Positions 25,720 to 34,809 of a stretch of 64,000 nucleotides of DNA are shown here, piece by piece. This DNA comes from Streptomyces virginiae. Lineage in GTDB: Bacteria; Actinomycetota; Actinomycetes; Streptomycetales; Streptomycetaceae. The stretch spans positions 52,780 through 116,779 of the forward strand of contig NZ_JOAK01000022.1 of assembly GCF_000720455.1 (NCBI RefSeq), read 5' to 3'. Below the pieces are notes generated by a model, which saw nothing but the letters and a program-made list of their open reading frames with translations, was not told the DNA's origin and did not search any database. The translations under genes and the position numbers were made by a program. The stretch's first letter is position 1. Every line of letters starts with the position of its first letter.

Positions 25720-27012
25720 ATGTACCGCACTGAAGTCGTCGTGACCGGACTCGGGGCGATCACCCCGCTCGGTGGAGACGTGAAGTCCACCTGGGACGCC
25801 CTGCTCGCGGGCCAGTCCGGCATCCGCGGCAGCGTTCTGCCAAGGCACGAGGGCACTGAACTTCCCGTCACCGTTGCGGGCACCATGGCGGCCGACCCCG
25901 CCGAGCGGCTGCTACCGGTGCAGGCCAGACGGCTCGACCGCTCGCAACAAGCAGCCCTCACCGCGGCGGCCGAAGCCTGGGCCGACGCCGGTGCCCCGGA
26001 GGTGGACGCGGACCGGCTCGCATCGGCCGTCGGCACGGGCATCGGTGGCGTCGGGACGCTGCTCAAACAGGACGACGCACTGGAGGCGTCCGGGATACGG
26101 CGCGTGTCACCGCGCACGGTTCCGATGCTCATGCCCAATGCGGCGGCAGCACTGATCAGCATCGAATACGGCGCGCGGGCCGGGGTCTACACGCCTGTCT
26201 CGGCGTGCTCCTCCGGCGCCGAGGCGATCGCCCTGGGCGCCAGGCTCATCCGCGCCGGCGAGGCGGACGTGGTCATCGCCGGCGGGACCGAAGCCGCCAT
26301 CACCCCTGTCACCGTCGCCGGCTTCACCCAGGCACAGGCACTGTCGCGGCACACCGGCGACCCCGCCTCGGCATCACGGCCGTTCGCTGCGGACCGCAGC
26401 GGATTCGTCATCAGCGAAGGCGCGGCAGTCGTGGTGCTCGAAAGCGCCGAGCACGCCAGCGCCCGCGGCGCCCACGTCCACGCAGTGCTCGCCGGCGCCG
26501 GAATCGCCGCAGACGCCCACCACATCACCGCGCCCGCTCCCGACGGCTCCGGCCAGATCGCGGCCATGCACAAAGCCCTCGCGCAGGCCGGCTTGGCCCC
26601 CGAGCAGATCAGCCACATCAACGCCCATGCCACCGGAACCGAGGTCGGTGACGTCGCCGAGGCACGCGCGATCGGCAAGGTCTTCGGCCGCGCCACCGTG
26701 ACAGCCCCCAAGGCGGCTCTCGGCCACCTCTTCGGCGCCGCCGGCGCCATCGAAGCCCTCATCGCCGTCCTCAGCGTGGAGCACGACGTCATCCCGCCGA
26801 CCCGTAACCTCACCGTGGTCGGCGTCGGCGACGACATCGACCTTGATGTCGTCGCGGAGCGACGAGACGTCCCCCAAGAGGCCGTACTCAGCAACTCCTT
26901 CGGCTTCGGCGGCCAGAACGTCTCACTCATCGTCACCCACGCACGGCACCACCCGTCCCGAACCGCCTCGACCACACCCATGACCTGCCCCGTCCGGCCA
27001 TCCGCCCTCTGA
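25720..27012 (+). CDS. fabF: Beta-ketoacyl-ACP synthase II-like (KAS II/FabF)
   Basis: 430 residues, start MYRTEVVVTGLGAITPLGGD behind AAGGGAAG. Catalytic triad visible: Cys163 (PVSACSSGAEAIALG), His303 (INAHATGTEVGD) and His336 (ALGHLFGAAGAIEAL). C-terminal NSFGFGGQNVSLIV is typical. Condenses malonyl-ACP with acyl-ACP in fatty-acid chain extension. It stands alone with its own TetR regulator rather than in a fab operon, so it probably serves a conditional supply or lipid-change role, or resistance to a KAS inhibitor (inference). Confidence 0.93.
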   Translation: MYRTEVVVTGLGAITPLGGDVKSTWDALLAGQSGIRGSVLPRHEGTELPVTVAGTMAADPAERLLPVQARRLDRSQQAALTAAAEAWADAGAPEVDADRLASAVGTGIGGVGTLLKQDDALEASGIRRVSPRTVPMLMPNAAAALISIEYGARAGVYTPVSACSSGAEAIALGARLIRAGEADVVIAGGTEAAITPVTVAGFTQAQALSRHTGDPASASRPFAADRSGFVISEGAAVVVLESAEHASARGAHVHAVLAGAGIAADAHHITAPAPDGSGQIAAMHKALAQAGLAPEQISHINAHATGTEVGDVAEARAIGKVFGRATVTAPKAALGHLFGAAGAIEALIAVLSVEHDVIPPTRNLTVVGVGDDIDLDVVAERRDVPQEAVLSNSFGFGGQNVSLIVTHARHHPSRTASTTPMTCPVRPSAL

Positions 27013-27045
27013 CCCCCTCGGTAACCGGCACCGGGCCCCAAGGGA

Positions 27046-27078
27046 GCCCGCGTAGGGTTCCCCCTACGCGGGCTTTCT
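27046..27078. terminator. 12-bp hairpin with T tract
   Basis: GCCCGCGTAGGG, loop TTCC, then CCCTACGCGGGC and TTTCT. Located 34 nt after the fabF-like stop. A classic intrinsic terminator. Confidence 0.9.
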
Positions 27079-27487
27079 GGAGGCACGGGCCGCGGCCTCG
27101 CCCGTACCGGGCGCGGTCGCCACCACTTTGAGCGGCATACTGCGGGCACCGGGTTCGTTGCCGCGCCGCTGTGATGCAGATGCCGAGGCGTGAGACGTGC
27201 CGACCGGTGGTCGGGGTGTGGAGGTCATAGGCCATGTTCTGCTCTTTGGAGTGTGTTTCCGGCGGGAAGAAGCCGCCGGAACGAGCTGGCCTCGTCGCGT
27301 TCGGGTAGGCCACGCCTCCAGTAGGCCCGGTGCGCAATCCACTGCCTGCCACGAAAAGAAGTGACTTGACGAACTTCCGGCCCAACCGGCCCTTGGTCCT
27401 ACCCGGGCCACCGCCGGATGTGATCAGTCGCTGGCTGAGGGCTTCTCGTTCTGACCGTGGGCGAAGATCGGTAAGAGCCTGGTCCCT
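27079..27487. other. No supported gene
   Basis: About 400 bp between the terminator and the BrkB remnant. Short open frames lack ribosome sites or family signatures. Confidence 0.4.
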
Positions 27488-28120
27488 TCACCGGCCGGCG
27501 GCCGGTGGTTGAGCCCGGCGCGCAAGCTCATCGTGGACGATCCGGCCGACAAGAGCGCCGCCCAAGACCACAACTCCGACGCCGACGAGCCAGGTCTGTA
27601 TGACGAGGACCGTTCCGAACGGGCCATATGTGACGACGCTGGACGCGATCAGCGGCGAGAAGACGAGCCGGGAGAAGATCCGAAGTCCGAGCAGCCCGAT
27701 CATGGTGGCCACGGCCCCGGGCAGGAGAGCCAGCCACCCGACCCGGCCACCCAGCAGCAGCCGCTGGGACCAGCAGAAGACCATGGTGCCGATCACGACC
27801 GTGACGAACCCCCGCGGAGGGGAGTCGCGCCACGGTGGCGTGATGGCCGACATGTAGAGGACGACGACCAGCATGCTCAGCCACAGGACGTGCCGCCATC
27901 GGGCCCACCAGCCTGCCGGAGGCAGGTCCCAGATCCTTTCGTAGCCGCTTTGCAGCACGGTGCCGAAGGACAGGCCGAACACGGCGAGCAGTGCCAAGCC
28001 GAACGCCGTTGTCGTCCGCCACGCCTCGCCGGGCAGGGCGAAGAGCCGGTCGATCTCGGCCCTGGCGGCCGGTGACGCAGGGGCAAGGCCCCGTAGCCAG
28101 CTCAGTAGCTTCTTCTCCGG
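27488..28120 (-). pseudogene. YihY/BrkB-family membrane protein, 5'-truncated
   Basis: Remaining sequence has several membrane helices and family landmarks: TTTAFGLALLAVFGLSFGTV, LQSGYERIWDLPPAGWWARW, LWLSMLVVVLYMSAI, LALLPGAVATMIGLLGLRIF, SRLVFSPLIASSVVTYGPFG, VLVIQTWLVGVGVVVLGGAL. The N-terminal third of a normal BrkB protein is absent. Upstream of 28121 the DNA encodes the tail of another gene on the opposite strand, so the break is a junction, not a frameshift. Confidence 0.8.
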
Positions 28121-28342
28121 GCGTACGACCGCTACGACCGGCAGTACGCGGACACATGCCTCGCTGCCAGCCCTTACCGGCACGACGCCGTCCGGGCAAT
28201 GGTCGAAGACGGCGTGTTGACCGTTACCCCGGTGAGCGGCGGGTCGACGCTGCGCCTGGGCCCTGCCAAGGACGGCAGCATGCACCCGCTACGCCCGCTC
28301 GACCAGGCGACCCGGGCGGTGCTCGACGAACACGGGTGTTGA
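28109..28342 (+). pseudogene. 3' end of an unrecognised gene
   Basis: Open from about 28109 (stop in frame at 28106) to TGA at 28340: AYDRYDRQYADTCLAASPYR, HDAVRAMVEDGVLTVTPVSG, TLRLGPAKDGSMHPLRPLDQ, ATRAVLDEHGC. The sequence is protein-like with no start codon. It abuts the truncated BrkB gene head to head, so both appear cut at the same joint. Confidence 0.5.
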
Positions 28343-28366
28343 CGCGGCTCGCACGACAGTCGGATG

Positions 28367-29385
28367 TCAGGACGGTGTGACGCTCTTGAAGGCGGAGGCC
28401 GCGCCAGCGATGCCGCTGCCGTAGGGGGCGCGGACCCGGTCAAGGGCGGATTCCAGGCGGTGGAGCTTGTCGTCGCGGTCGTCGAGGGTGAGTTGGTGGG
28501 TGGCCTGCGCGGCGGGGCGAAGTCGTTCGGCTCGCAGGCCGATTCCTCGGACGCGAGCGCGCTGGAGACCCAGGTCGGCCAAGAGCTGGCGGGCGGTGCT
28601 TGCCAGGGCGGGGGTGTGTGCGGTGGCCTCGGGAAGGGTTCGCGTGCGCGTCGTCTGGGTGCGGTCGGCGTACGTCACGGTGAGCGTGAGCGCCTGCGCG
28701 ATTTCGGCAGCTTCGCGCAGGCGCGCGCCGAGGTCCTCGGCGAGGGCAAGTACGGTGCGCTGGTGCCGGTCGGTGTGGAGTTCGTCCTGGTCGAAGCGGT
28801 GGCTTGCGCTCAGGGACCGTGGAGCGGCGGCGGGAATGACGGGGCGCTCGTCCACGCCGCGGGCCAGGTCCTGGATCTGGCGGGCGGGGCACCGAGGATT
28901 CGTTGCAGGGTCTCGGGCTGGGTGTCAGCCAGGTCTCCGACAGTGGTGATGCCTTATCGGGCGAGCGTCCGGGCTGTCTTCGGTCCGACCCCTGGGAGAG
29001 CAGCGGCCTGCCGGGGGCGGAGGAAGGCGGCAATCTGGTCGGGGGTGTCGCCGACGATGGTGGCGGAGCCGGGTGGAGCAACGGCGGCGGCCATGGCAGC
29101 GATCGATCGCGTGGGACCTGCTCCCGCCGAGCTCTGCACGCCGTGGAGCGCTGGGAGTCGCAGGCGTACCACGGCGACCAGCCCGTCGACGTCGCGGTCC
29201 CAGTATTTCAACGAGCCGCTGACGTCCATGTAGGCGGACCAGTCAGCGGGGAGAGGTTCGATGGTCGGGCTGATGTCGCCGAGCACATCCAGCAGATGCG
29301 CGAACAGCTCTTCGCTGCGCTGCTCCACATGGAAGTGGATCCGGACGATGGCCCGCGTGCGGCGGACCGGCCGCGTGGTGCTCAA
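28367..29385 (-). pseudogene. Y-family DNA polymerase (DinB/ImuB type), nonsense and frameshift
   Basis: First part MSTTRPVRRTRAIVRIHFHV, LPADWSAYMDVSGSLKYWDR, TRSIAAMAAAVAPPGSATIV, AALPGVGPKTARTLAR; then TAA at 28954-28956, where relatives have Tyr; then GITTVGDLADTQPETLQRIL. A frameshift near 28870 precedes the rest (QDLARGVDERPVIPAAAPRS, LSASHRFDQDELHTDRHQRT to the end). Start overlaps the stop of the DnaE2 fragment, as in a coupled mutasome operon. Two independent lesions make it non-functional. Confidence 0.88.
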
Positions 29386-30116
29386 CCTGCGCTCCCTTGA
29401 CTGCGGTGGCCGAGACGTGTGAGGTCGGCGGCACGACTGCCGGCAGGCTCAAGATCCGCGTAGGGGTGGAGCCGGGCGCCGGCAGTGCCGTCCGGGATGG
29501 TCCGTGAAGGCGTTGAGTGGGCGGGTGTGGGGGCGGGGGTCTGGCCGAGGAGGTCGAGGACGGCCTGAGGGCCGTGGGTGGCGCGGGTGGTCGCGAGGAA
29601 GTCGAGGTCCCAGAGCATTTCGCCCACCATGGTGCGGCGGGGACCGCGGGCTTCGACGGTGCCGCGGACCGGGAGCAGTCCGCTGTGGAAAACGGTGTGG
29701 GCACACTGCTCGTGGGTGTCCTCGAAGAAGGCCAGATCGACGAGGCCCGATCCGTCTTCGAGGGTGGCGAAAATGATCCGTTTCCCGGACGGGATGGGAG
29801 GGGTCTGGGTGGAGGCCCGAACGCCGGCGACGAGGACTTTCGGTCCGGGGTGCATGGCTTTGAGGTGGGCAGCGTCCGTGGCCCCGATCTCGCGCAGGAG
29901 CCGGTGATGGTCCTCCATCAGGTGGCGGGAGACGTCGATCTTGAGGACCCCGAGCTCGGCCTCCAGACGTTCGCGGGTGGTCATCTCCTTCAGCCCTGCG
30001 GGGCCGGCGGTCACCAGGGTGGTGTCGATAGGGAGCTGGCCGGCGCCGGGTTTGGGGCGGGCGTGGCGGTGCAGCTCGGTTGCCTGCAGCAGCAAGTCCC
30101 GTCGTGACGCCTCACC
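29382..30116 (-). pseudogene. Error-prone DNA polymerase DnaE2, C-terminal fragment
   Basis: RRDLLLQATELHRHARPKPG, LKEMTTRERLEAELGVLKID, VSRHLMEDHHRLLREIGATD, then the OB-fold part (ATLEDGSGLVDLAFFEDTHE, VFHSGLLPVRGTVEARGPRR), ending ADLTRLGHRSQGSAG. Only the last about 245 of roughly 1100 residues remain. The 5' break at about 30116 coincides with the beginning of IS110-type sequence on the opposite strand. A mid-gene DnaE2 piece lies 22 kb away at 52253. Confidence 0.88.
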
Positions 30117-30176
30117 CTTGAGAGGGTCCAGTGCGCCGACTGGGATCGGCCGCTCGACGGTCGCACTTACCGGCAT

Positions 30177-30914
30177 GTTTCCCGCCCTCGAACGCGCTCT
30201 CGTCCTCACCAGCACCGGCCCGCTCGTGCTCCTCGACGGCTACCAGACCCCGGCCGCGATCCGCCGTATGGGCACCACCCGGCTGACTCGCTGGCTCCGC
30301 GCTCGGGGTGTCCGCAGTCCGGAGGAGCTCGCGGCGACGGCAGTCGGGGCCGCCGAACAGCAGCACACCGCAGTCCTCGGCGAGACGGTCATCGCCCAGC
30401 TGGTGCGGAGCCTTGCTGGAGACGTGCGGGTGCTGAACGACAAGGTCGCGGAGGTCGACCGGGTCATCGAGGACCGCTTCCGCGCCCACGACCTTGCGGA
30501 GATCATCACGAGTATGCCCGGCATCGGACCGCTCCTCGGCGCCGAGTTCCTCGCCGGAGTTGGCAGCGACCTCACCTTCTTCGGGACCCCGGACCGGCTG
30601 GCCGCGTTCGCCGGGCTTGCGCCGGCGCCGCACGACTCGGGGAAGAAGAGTGGCAACCTCCACCGGCCCCGCCACTATCACCGCGGCCTCCAGCGCGTCT
30701 TCTACATGTCCGCGCTAACCAGCGTCCGCTACGGCCCCAACTCCCGGGCCTTCTACGACCGCAAGCGAGCCGAGGGGAAGCGCCATACCCAGGCCGTGAT
30801 CGCCCTCGCTCGCTGCTGCGTCAACGTCCTGTGGGCCCTGATCCGTGACCGGCGCCTTTACGACGTGGTAGCACCCGAGCCATCCAGCCAGCCGTTGTCA
30901 CAGCGATGGGATTT
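30177..30914 (+). pseudogene. IS110-family transposase, C-terminal part
   Basis: LVLLDGYQTPAAIRRMGTTR, LTRWLRARGVRSPEELAATA, then the transposase_20 domain: EIITSMPGIGPLLGAEFLAG, TFFGTPDRLAAFAGLAPAPH, GKKSGNLHRPRHYHRGLQRV, ARCCVNVLWALIRDRRLYD. The N-terminal DEDD catalytic domain is missing, cut at the DnaE2 junction. No start codon with a ribosome site. Confidence 0.85.
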
Positions 30915-30958
30915 GTCATTGCGGTCCCAGAAACTTGCTGGTCAGCACCGGATCCATA

Positions 30959-31534
30959 GTGGATGCTGCACGCGTGATCGAGCGAGAGACCGCGGTTCGT
31001 ATCGTCGAGGACGAGCTGGACCGCGAGACCCAGAAGTGGGCGGATCGGGGCGTGGCCCCGATCCGCACGACAGTGCTGCAGGTCGAGGAACACGAGCTGG
31101 TCTGGAAGGTGTACTGGCAGTCCGAGGAATACGCGCGTACCCGGGATCCTGCCACGATGTTGATCGGCCACGGCCCCTACCTGGTCGACCGCATCGATGG
31201 CGGGCTGCACCAAATTGGAGTGGTCTCCGAGATTGAGGGAGCCTGGGAGGCTGACTACCGCGCTCGCATCCGCGGGCAGGCCGTCCGCACCCCTGTGGAC
31301 GATCTACACGATGAGGTACGCGAAGCCGCCGCTCAGCGTGGGCGCATGCAAGCGGTACGCATCCTGCGCCAGAGACTGCCCATACTGTCCCCATCGCAGG
31401 CCCTTGAGTACGTGAGCGCGTTGCTGCACGCCGATGCCCCAGCCCACCTTGTGGCTGTCGCCGTTGAACAACTCATCGAGCCCATGAACACAGTGCTCGC
31501 CGTGAAGACCATCCGTCGGGGAAGGCTCGGCTAG
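30959..31534 (+). CDS. YrhB-domain protein (Imm35-like)
   Basis: 191 residues from GTG at 30959. N-terminal half: ETAVRIVEDELDRETQKWAD, VLQVEEHELVWKVYWQSEEY, RDPATMLIGHGPYLVDRIDG. The YWQSEEY and GHGPYLVDR elements are typical of the YrhB/Imm35 fold. The C-terminal half is helical (HDEVREAAAQRGRMQAVRIL, LSPSQALEYVSALLHADAPA). YrhB-type proteins include chaperones and toxin-immunity proteins. No toxin is adjacent. Confidence 0.75.
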   Translation: MDAARVIERETAVRIVEDELDRETQKWADRGVAPIRTTVLQVEEHELVWKVYWQSEEYARTRDPATMLIGHGPYLVDRIDGGLHQIGVVSEIEGAWEADYRARIRGQAVRTPVDDLHDEVREAAAQRGRMQAVRILRQRLPILSPSQALEYVSALLHADAPAHLVAVAVEQLIEPMNTVLAVKTIRRGRLG

Positions 31535-31694
31535 TGGAAACGACTCAGGGCGATTGACTTCTCCATTGGGTAGCCAGTTAGGGGTCTAGGTGGCCGGTGT
31601 TGGTGTCGAAGTTGGCCCGCAGGGTAGTGGTTGCAGCACTTTCCGTGATGGCTTAGTACGGCGGGACCGCCCGCCAGAGGTGTGAGCTGGCGGC

Positions 31695-32535
31695 ATGGCT
31701 TCCGCCTTCGCCCAGACCCGCTGTGGGACCGGTGTGGTCCCACAACTGCTCAGGAGGTCGAGAGCCGGGCGGCCGACCTCACCCGCACACTTCTTCAACG
31801 ATGTCCGCCCCACCGTCCTCGCCATCTGTGCCGCATGGCCCGCCGCCGCCGAGGCCTTCCCCGGTTTTGAGCATGTGGACCTGATCGCCGCCCTCGCCGA
31901 GGCCGCCCTGCACCGCACCCCCGCCGAACGCCTCGGACCTCAGGGCAGCGGCTGGCTGGCCCGCTCCATAGATCACCCTCCCGCCGCCGCACGGCAAGGC
32001 GCTGCCCTGATGAGCCTCGTCGTGCAAGTGCTCGATGACACGGACGGCAAGACGGCGCTCGCTCGAATGCTGTCCCGGCTCCCGTCACGCAGGGCCTACC
32101 GCCTGAGGACGCTCACACCGCACTGCTCACCCGCCATGAACGCCGCGATCGGCGAGAGCCTCCGCCTTGGGCGTGAAGCCGCCGGACCGCCCGCTCTCTT
32201 CCCCCAGCCGCCCACCCATCAGGGTCGCCTCGATCCGCGTAGCATCCCAGCCCCTGCCGGACGCCTGGGCAGCGCCGCTGGACGAACTGGGTGGGCCCGC
32301 GCGACTCCTGCGGCGCGATGCCGTGATCCGCCTGGTCCAGATGGTCCGAGGCGGATCACGAACCGGAGCGGTCCGCTACCTCGGCATCCCGCCCGGGACC
32401 CTGGAGTCCACCGCTCTCCGGATCCGCACCTGGCAGAAGGAACCGGGCAACGCCGACGCGTACCAGACAGCACTCCGACAGATCGCCGAGATCGCCATCT
32501 ACGGAGGTCGGAGCGGCGCGGCATCGGCTGATTAG
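31695..32535 (+). pseudogene. Unrecognised protein split by one frameshift
   Basis: First frame: FFNDVRPTVLAICAAWPAAA, EHVDLIAALAEAALHRTPAE, ALMSLVVQVLDDTDGKTALA, YRLRTLTPHCSPAMNAAIGE. Near 32253 it shifts to LPDAWAAPLDELGGPARLLR, RDAVIRLVQMVRGGSRTGAV, RYLGIPPGTLESTALRIRTW. The joined product of about 280 residues is helical; the second part looks like a TniQ/HTH-type DNA-binding region, but I am not sure. The start is not well defined. Confidence 0.55.
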
Positions 32536-32645
32536 AGGGGGCAAACCGAGGCTGCGGCGTCCAGCAGCTGGCTCGCGAGCTACGCCGCGAGGTCGCGGGT
32601 GAGTCGGTCCAGGAGCTACGGTTGATTTACAGGAGAACTCGGAAT

Positions 32646-32666
32646 TCTGCCCCTCAATCGGGCAGA
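32646..32666. other. Hairpin with 7-bp stem and 7-nt loop
   Basis: TCTGCCC, loop CTCAATC, GGGCAGA, 20 nt upstream of the tRNA-like gene. It may be part of its precursor transcript or an upstream terminator. Confidence 0.5.
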
Positions 32667-32686
32667 GTTACGCTCTCCGGCCGAAA

Positions 32687-32781
32687 GCGTTCTTAGCTCA
32701 GGAAGAGCTGTAAAGCTCAAGGAGGGTCAGAGCACCGTGCTCTTAACACGGAGGTCATCGGTTCGAATCCGATAGGACGCC
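32687..32781 (+). tRNA. tRNA-Lys(CTT)-like gene with expanded D region
   Basis: Acceptor GCGTTCT (32687-32693) pairs with AGGACGC (32774-32780), all seven pairs counting one G-T. TA linker; anticodon arm CCGTG CTCTTAA CACGG is perfect with anticodon CTT; T arm ATCGG TTCGAAT CCGAT is perfect. Between linker and anticodon arm there are two D-arm candidates, GCTC-AGGAA-GAGC and GCTC-AAGGAGGGTCA-GAGC, giving 95 nt instead of about 76. The extra 19-25 nt look like a duplicated D arm. No CCA is encoded. It may be a true tRNA with an odd D region, a tRNA-like RNA, or a decaying tRNA. I cannot tell from sequence whether it is charged. Confidence 0.6.
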
Positions 32782-32787
32782 GTCGGC

Positions 32788-32822
32788 GGGCTTCCTTCCG
32801 CGTTCGGCAACGAGGGAAGCCC
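32788..32822. terminator. Hairpin after the tRNA-like gene
   Basis: GGGCTTCC and GGAAGCCC form an 8-bp stem separated by 19 nt, beginning 6 nt after the tRNA-like 3' end. Confidence 0.6.
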
Positions 32823-32849
32823 AGCGACCTTCACACGAGGTGATCGCGG

Positions 32850-34340
32850 GTGTTCCTGGTGACACAATTCCCGATCGCCGACCTGCGCCCTCTGCTCGCC
32901 CGGGAGACCCGCCGACTCGATGTTCCGTGCTGGCCGCTGGTGCAGTCAGGCGAGTTCGTCAGGTCCACCGGGCCCGTACGCGCCCGGAAGGAGGGCGGAC
33001 TGGTCCCGTGGCGCGGGGAGGGCGTCTTCTGTGACGCCGCCAGCGTATTCCGCTTTCCGCCGTGTTTCTCGGGGGTCACCCTTGTGCCCGGGGACGAGCG
33101 CACATCCGGTTTCGCGTGCGCCTACCGGCGTCTGATCGCGGACGGGTTCGTCAGCACCCGGTTCGAGCTGGCCGTCGTCGGCGGAAGGTCAGGAAGACGG
33201 GGGCGGGCGAGGCTGCCCAGCCAGGACTTCGTCGCACTCCTGATCAACTGGCTCGATCTTCCCGTCGCCATCACGTCCTGCGGTGAGGGAGATCGCCGCA
33301 GCAGTTGTCATCTCGGACAAGCCGGAAGGCCGCTCACGGCGCACATGCTCCGGGCGACCACCAGATTTCCCCCCGCCGTCGACCGTTCCTGGCTCCAGCC
33401 CGGCAGACCACTGCTGCTGGCCGAGTACTCGCAGAAGGAAGCCGAGCTACCGCCCGACGCCATGACCGTGGACCTGGGGCAGGACATCGGGGTGCGCCTG
33501 GCGCACTGTCGGATCAGCTGCCGCGGAACGCTGGTGGGCGTCTGGCTGCTCGAACGGACGAGCCCGAGTCCGGATAAGGACGCCTTGCGCCGCCTGCGGG
33601 TGCACCTGCTCCGTCTCCACACGGAGTACGAGTGCGTGCGACTCGTACTCCGCTTCCTCACGAGACAGGCACAGGACGGCAGGAATACCGAGGCGGTAGC
33701 GCGTTTCCTGAATCGAGGACTCGATCTGCTGTCTAGCCCGCAGAGGTATGGGTTCGACCAGAATCCGATCCTGGCTGCCGCATACGAGGCAGAGCAACTC
33801 GTGACCGCGGACGAATGGCAGACCGTATTGCACATGCTGAGCGAGAAACGGGCGCACGAGCTGGCCCGGATCGACAACGCCACGTACGGATGGGCCCGCT
33901 TGGAAAGCGACGCCGCCGCAGGTGGCGGTTCGCAGCCGGTCTACATCGCGGACCGGATCGTGGTGGCAGGGAAAGGCGGAACCGTGAACGAGTTCCATAC
34001 ACGCGCAGGCGGGGACATCCACGGCGTCATAGGCAGCGGAAACATCGTGACGAGCAGCTTCAATCGGATAGACAGCTCGAACCTGCCCGACGAAGCCAAG
34101 GTCTTGCTGAAGCAGCTCACGGAAGCCGTCGCACTGACGGCGAGCAGGCTGCCCGCCGAAGAGGCCGAGCAAGTGAGCAGGGACCTCACCGCCTTCCAGG
34201 ACGAAGCGCTGTCCGGAACACCGCGCAGGAATGTGCTCCAGGTCTTCGGGCAGTCGCTCCAGAAGGCGGCCGACTTCGTCGGCGACGTCGGCGCCCCGAT
34301 CGCGAACCTCGTCACCGCCGTGATCGGCTTGATCGCGTAA
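32850..34340 (+). CDS. 496-residue protein of unknown function with Gly-Asn turn motif and C-terminal helix
   Basis: GTG at 32850 follows a GAGGTG site; GTG at 32859 (VTQFPIADLRPLLARE) is an alternative. Residues 1-370 match no family I know. They include WLDLPVAITSCGEGD, RLAHCRISCRGTLVGVWLLE and a helical stretch (DALRRLRVHLLRLHTEYECV). The C-terminal module is distinctive: DIHGVIGSGNIVTSSFN (short beta turns with GSGN), then SSNLPDEAKVLLKQLTEAVA, LPAEEAEQVSRDLTAFQDEA and a hydrophobic end (DVGAPIANLVTAVIGLIA). I recall such modules on predicted bacterial conflict-system proteins in actinomycetes (memory, not searched). It directly follows the odd tRNA-like gene. Intact, with no frameshift. 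Confidence 0.7.
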   Translation: MFLVTQFPIADLRPLLARETRRLDVPCWPLVQSGEFVRSTGPVRARKEGGLVPWRGEGVFCDAASVFRFPPCFSGVTLVPGDERTSGFACAYRRLIADGFVSTRFELAVVGGRSGRRGRARLPSQDFVALLINWLDLPVAITSCGEGDRRSSCHLGQAGRPLTAHMLRATTRFPPAVDRSWLQPGRPLLLAEYSQKEAELPPDAMTVDLGQDIGVRLAHCRISCRGTLVGVWLLERTSPSPDKDALRRLRVHLLRLHTEYECVRLVLRFLTRQAQDGRNTEAVARFLNRGLDLLSSPQRYGFDQNPILAAAYEAEQLVTADEWQTVLHMLSEKRAHELARIDNATYGWARLESDAAAGGGSQPVYIADRIVVAGKGGTVNEFHTRAGGDIHGVIGSGNIVTSSFNRIDSSNLPDEAKVLLKQLTEAVALTASRLPAEEAEQVSRDLTAFQDEALSGTPRRNVLQVFGQSLQKAADFVGDVGAPIANLVTAVIGLIA

Positions 34341-34809
34341 GTCCCGTCCCTGGGGCGGTGTCCGCCGCGGCGGGACGCGTTAGGTCTATTCGTCCAGTAA
34401 GTACCCAGGCGCGGCCGCCGTCCGCAGAGAACTCCTGCTTCCAGCGTGCCCGCCCTGGCGGCCGAGGGTCGAGAAGGTGATGGCAAGCTGATCTCGTCGA
34501 TGTTGCCGGCACCGCGAGCAGTGGCTGGGGCTACCGCGACGTCGAGGCCCCACCGGACCCGGTCACCGGGCTGCCCGCGGCGAGGCGCGGGCAGCATTCC
34601 TTGCCGCGCACTCCGGTACGGCCCGCCGAACTCGGCCTGGGCGAGGCGCTCGCGACCGTCCAGCTCAAGTCTCGGGTCGCCCGCCCTTTGGCGGGGCTGC
34701 GCGAGCACTGAGCATTCCAGTTGTCCGTTGGGGCCAAGTAGCGTGCTCCTTACCTTGTTGGCGGGTTGATTCCGGTCCTTCGTACGATCGGGAGACCCGG
34801 GGGCCTGGC
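34341..34809. other. No supported gene
   Basis: About 470 bp; open frames here are shadows with no family signature. Confidence 0.4.

Noticed and set aside
27230..27260. Possible small peptide gene starting MAYDLHTPTTGRH
   Set aside because: No ribosome site and no conserved partner genes; base bias alone can explain the frame.
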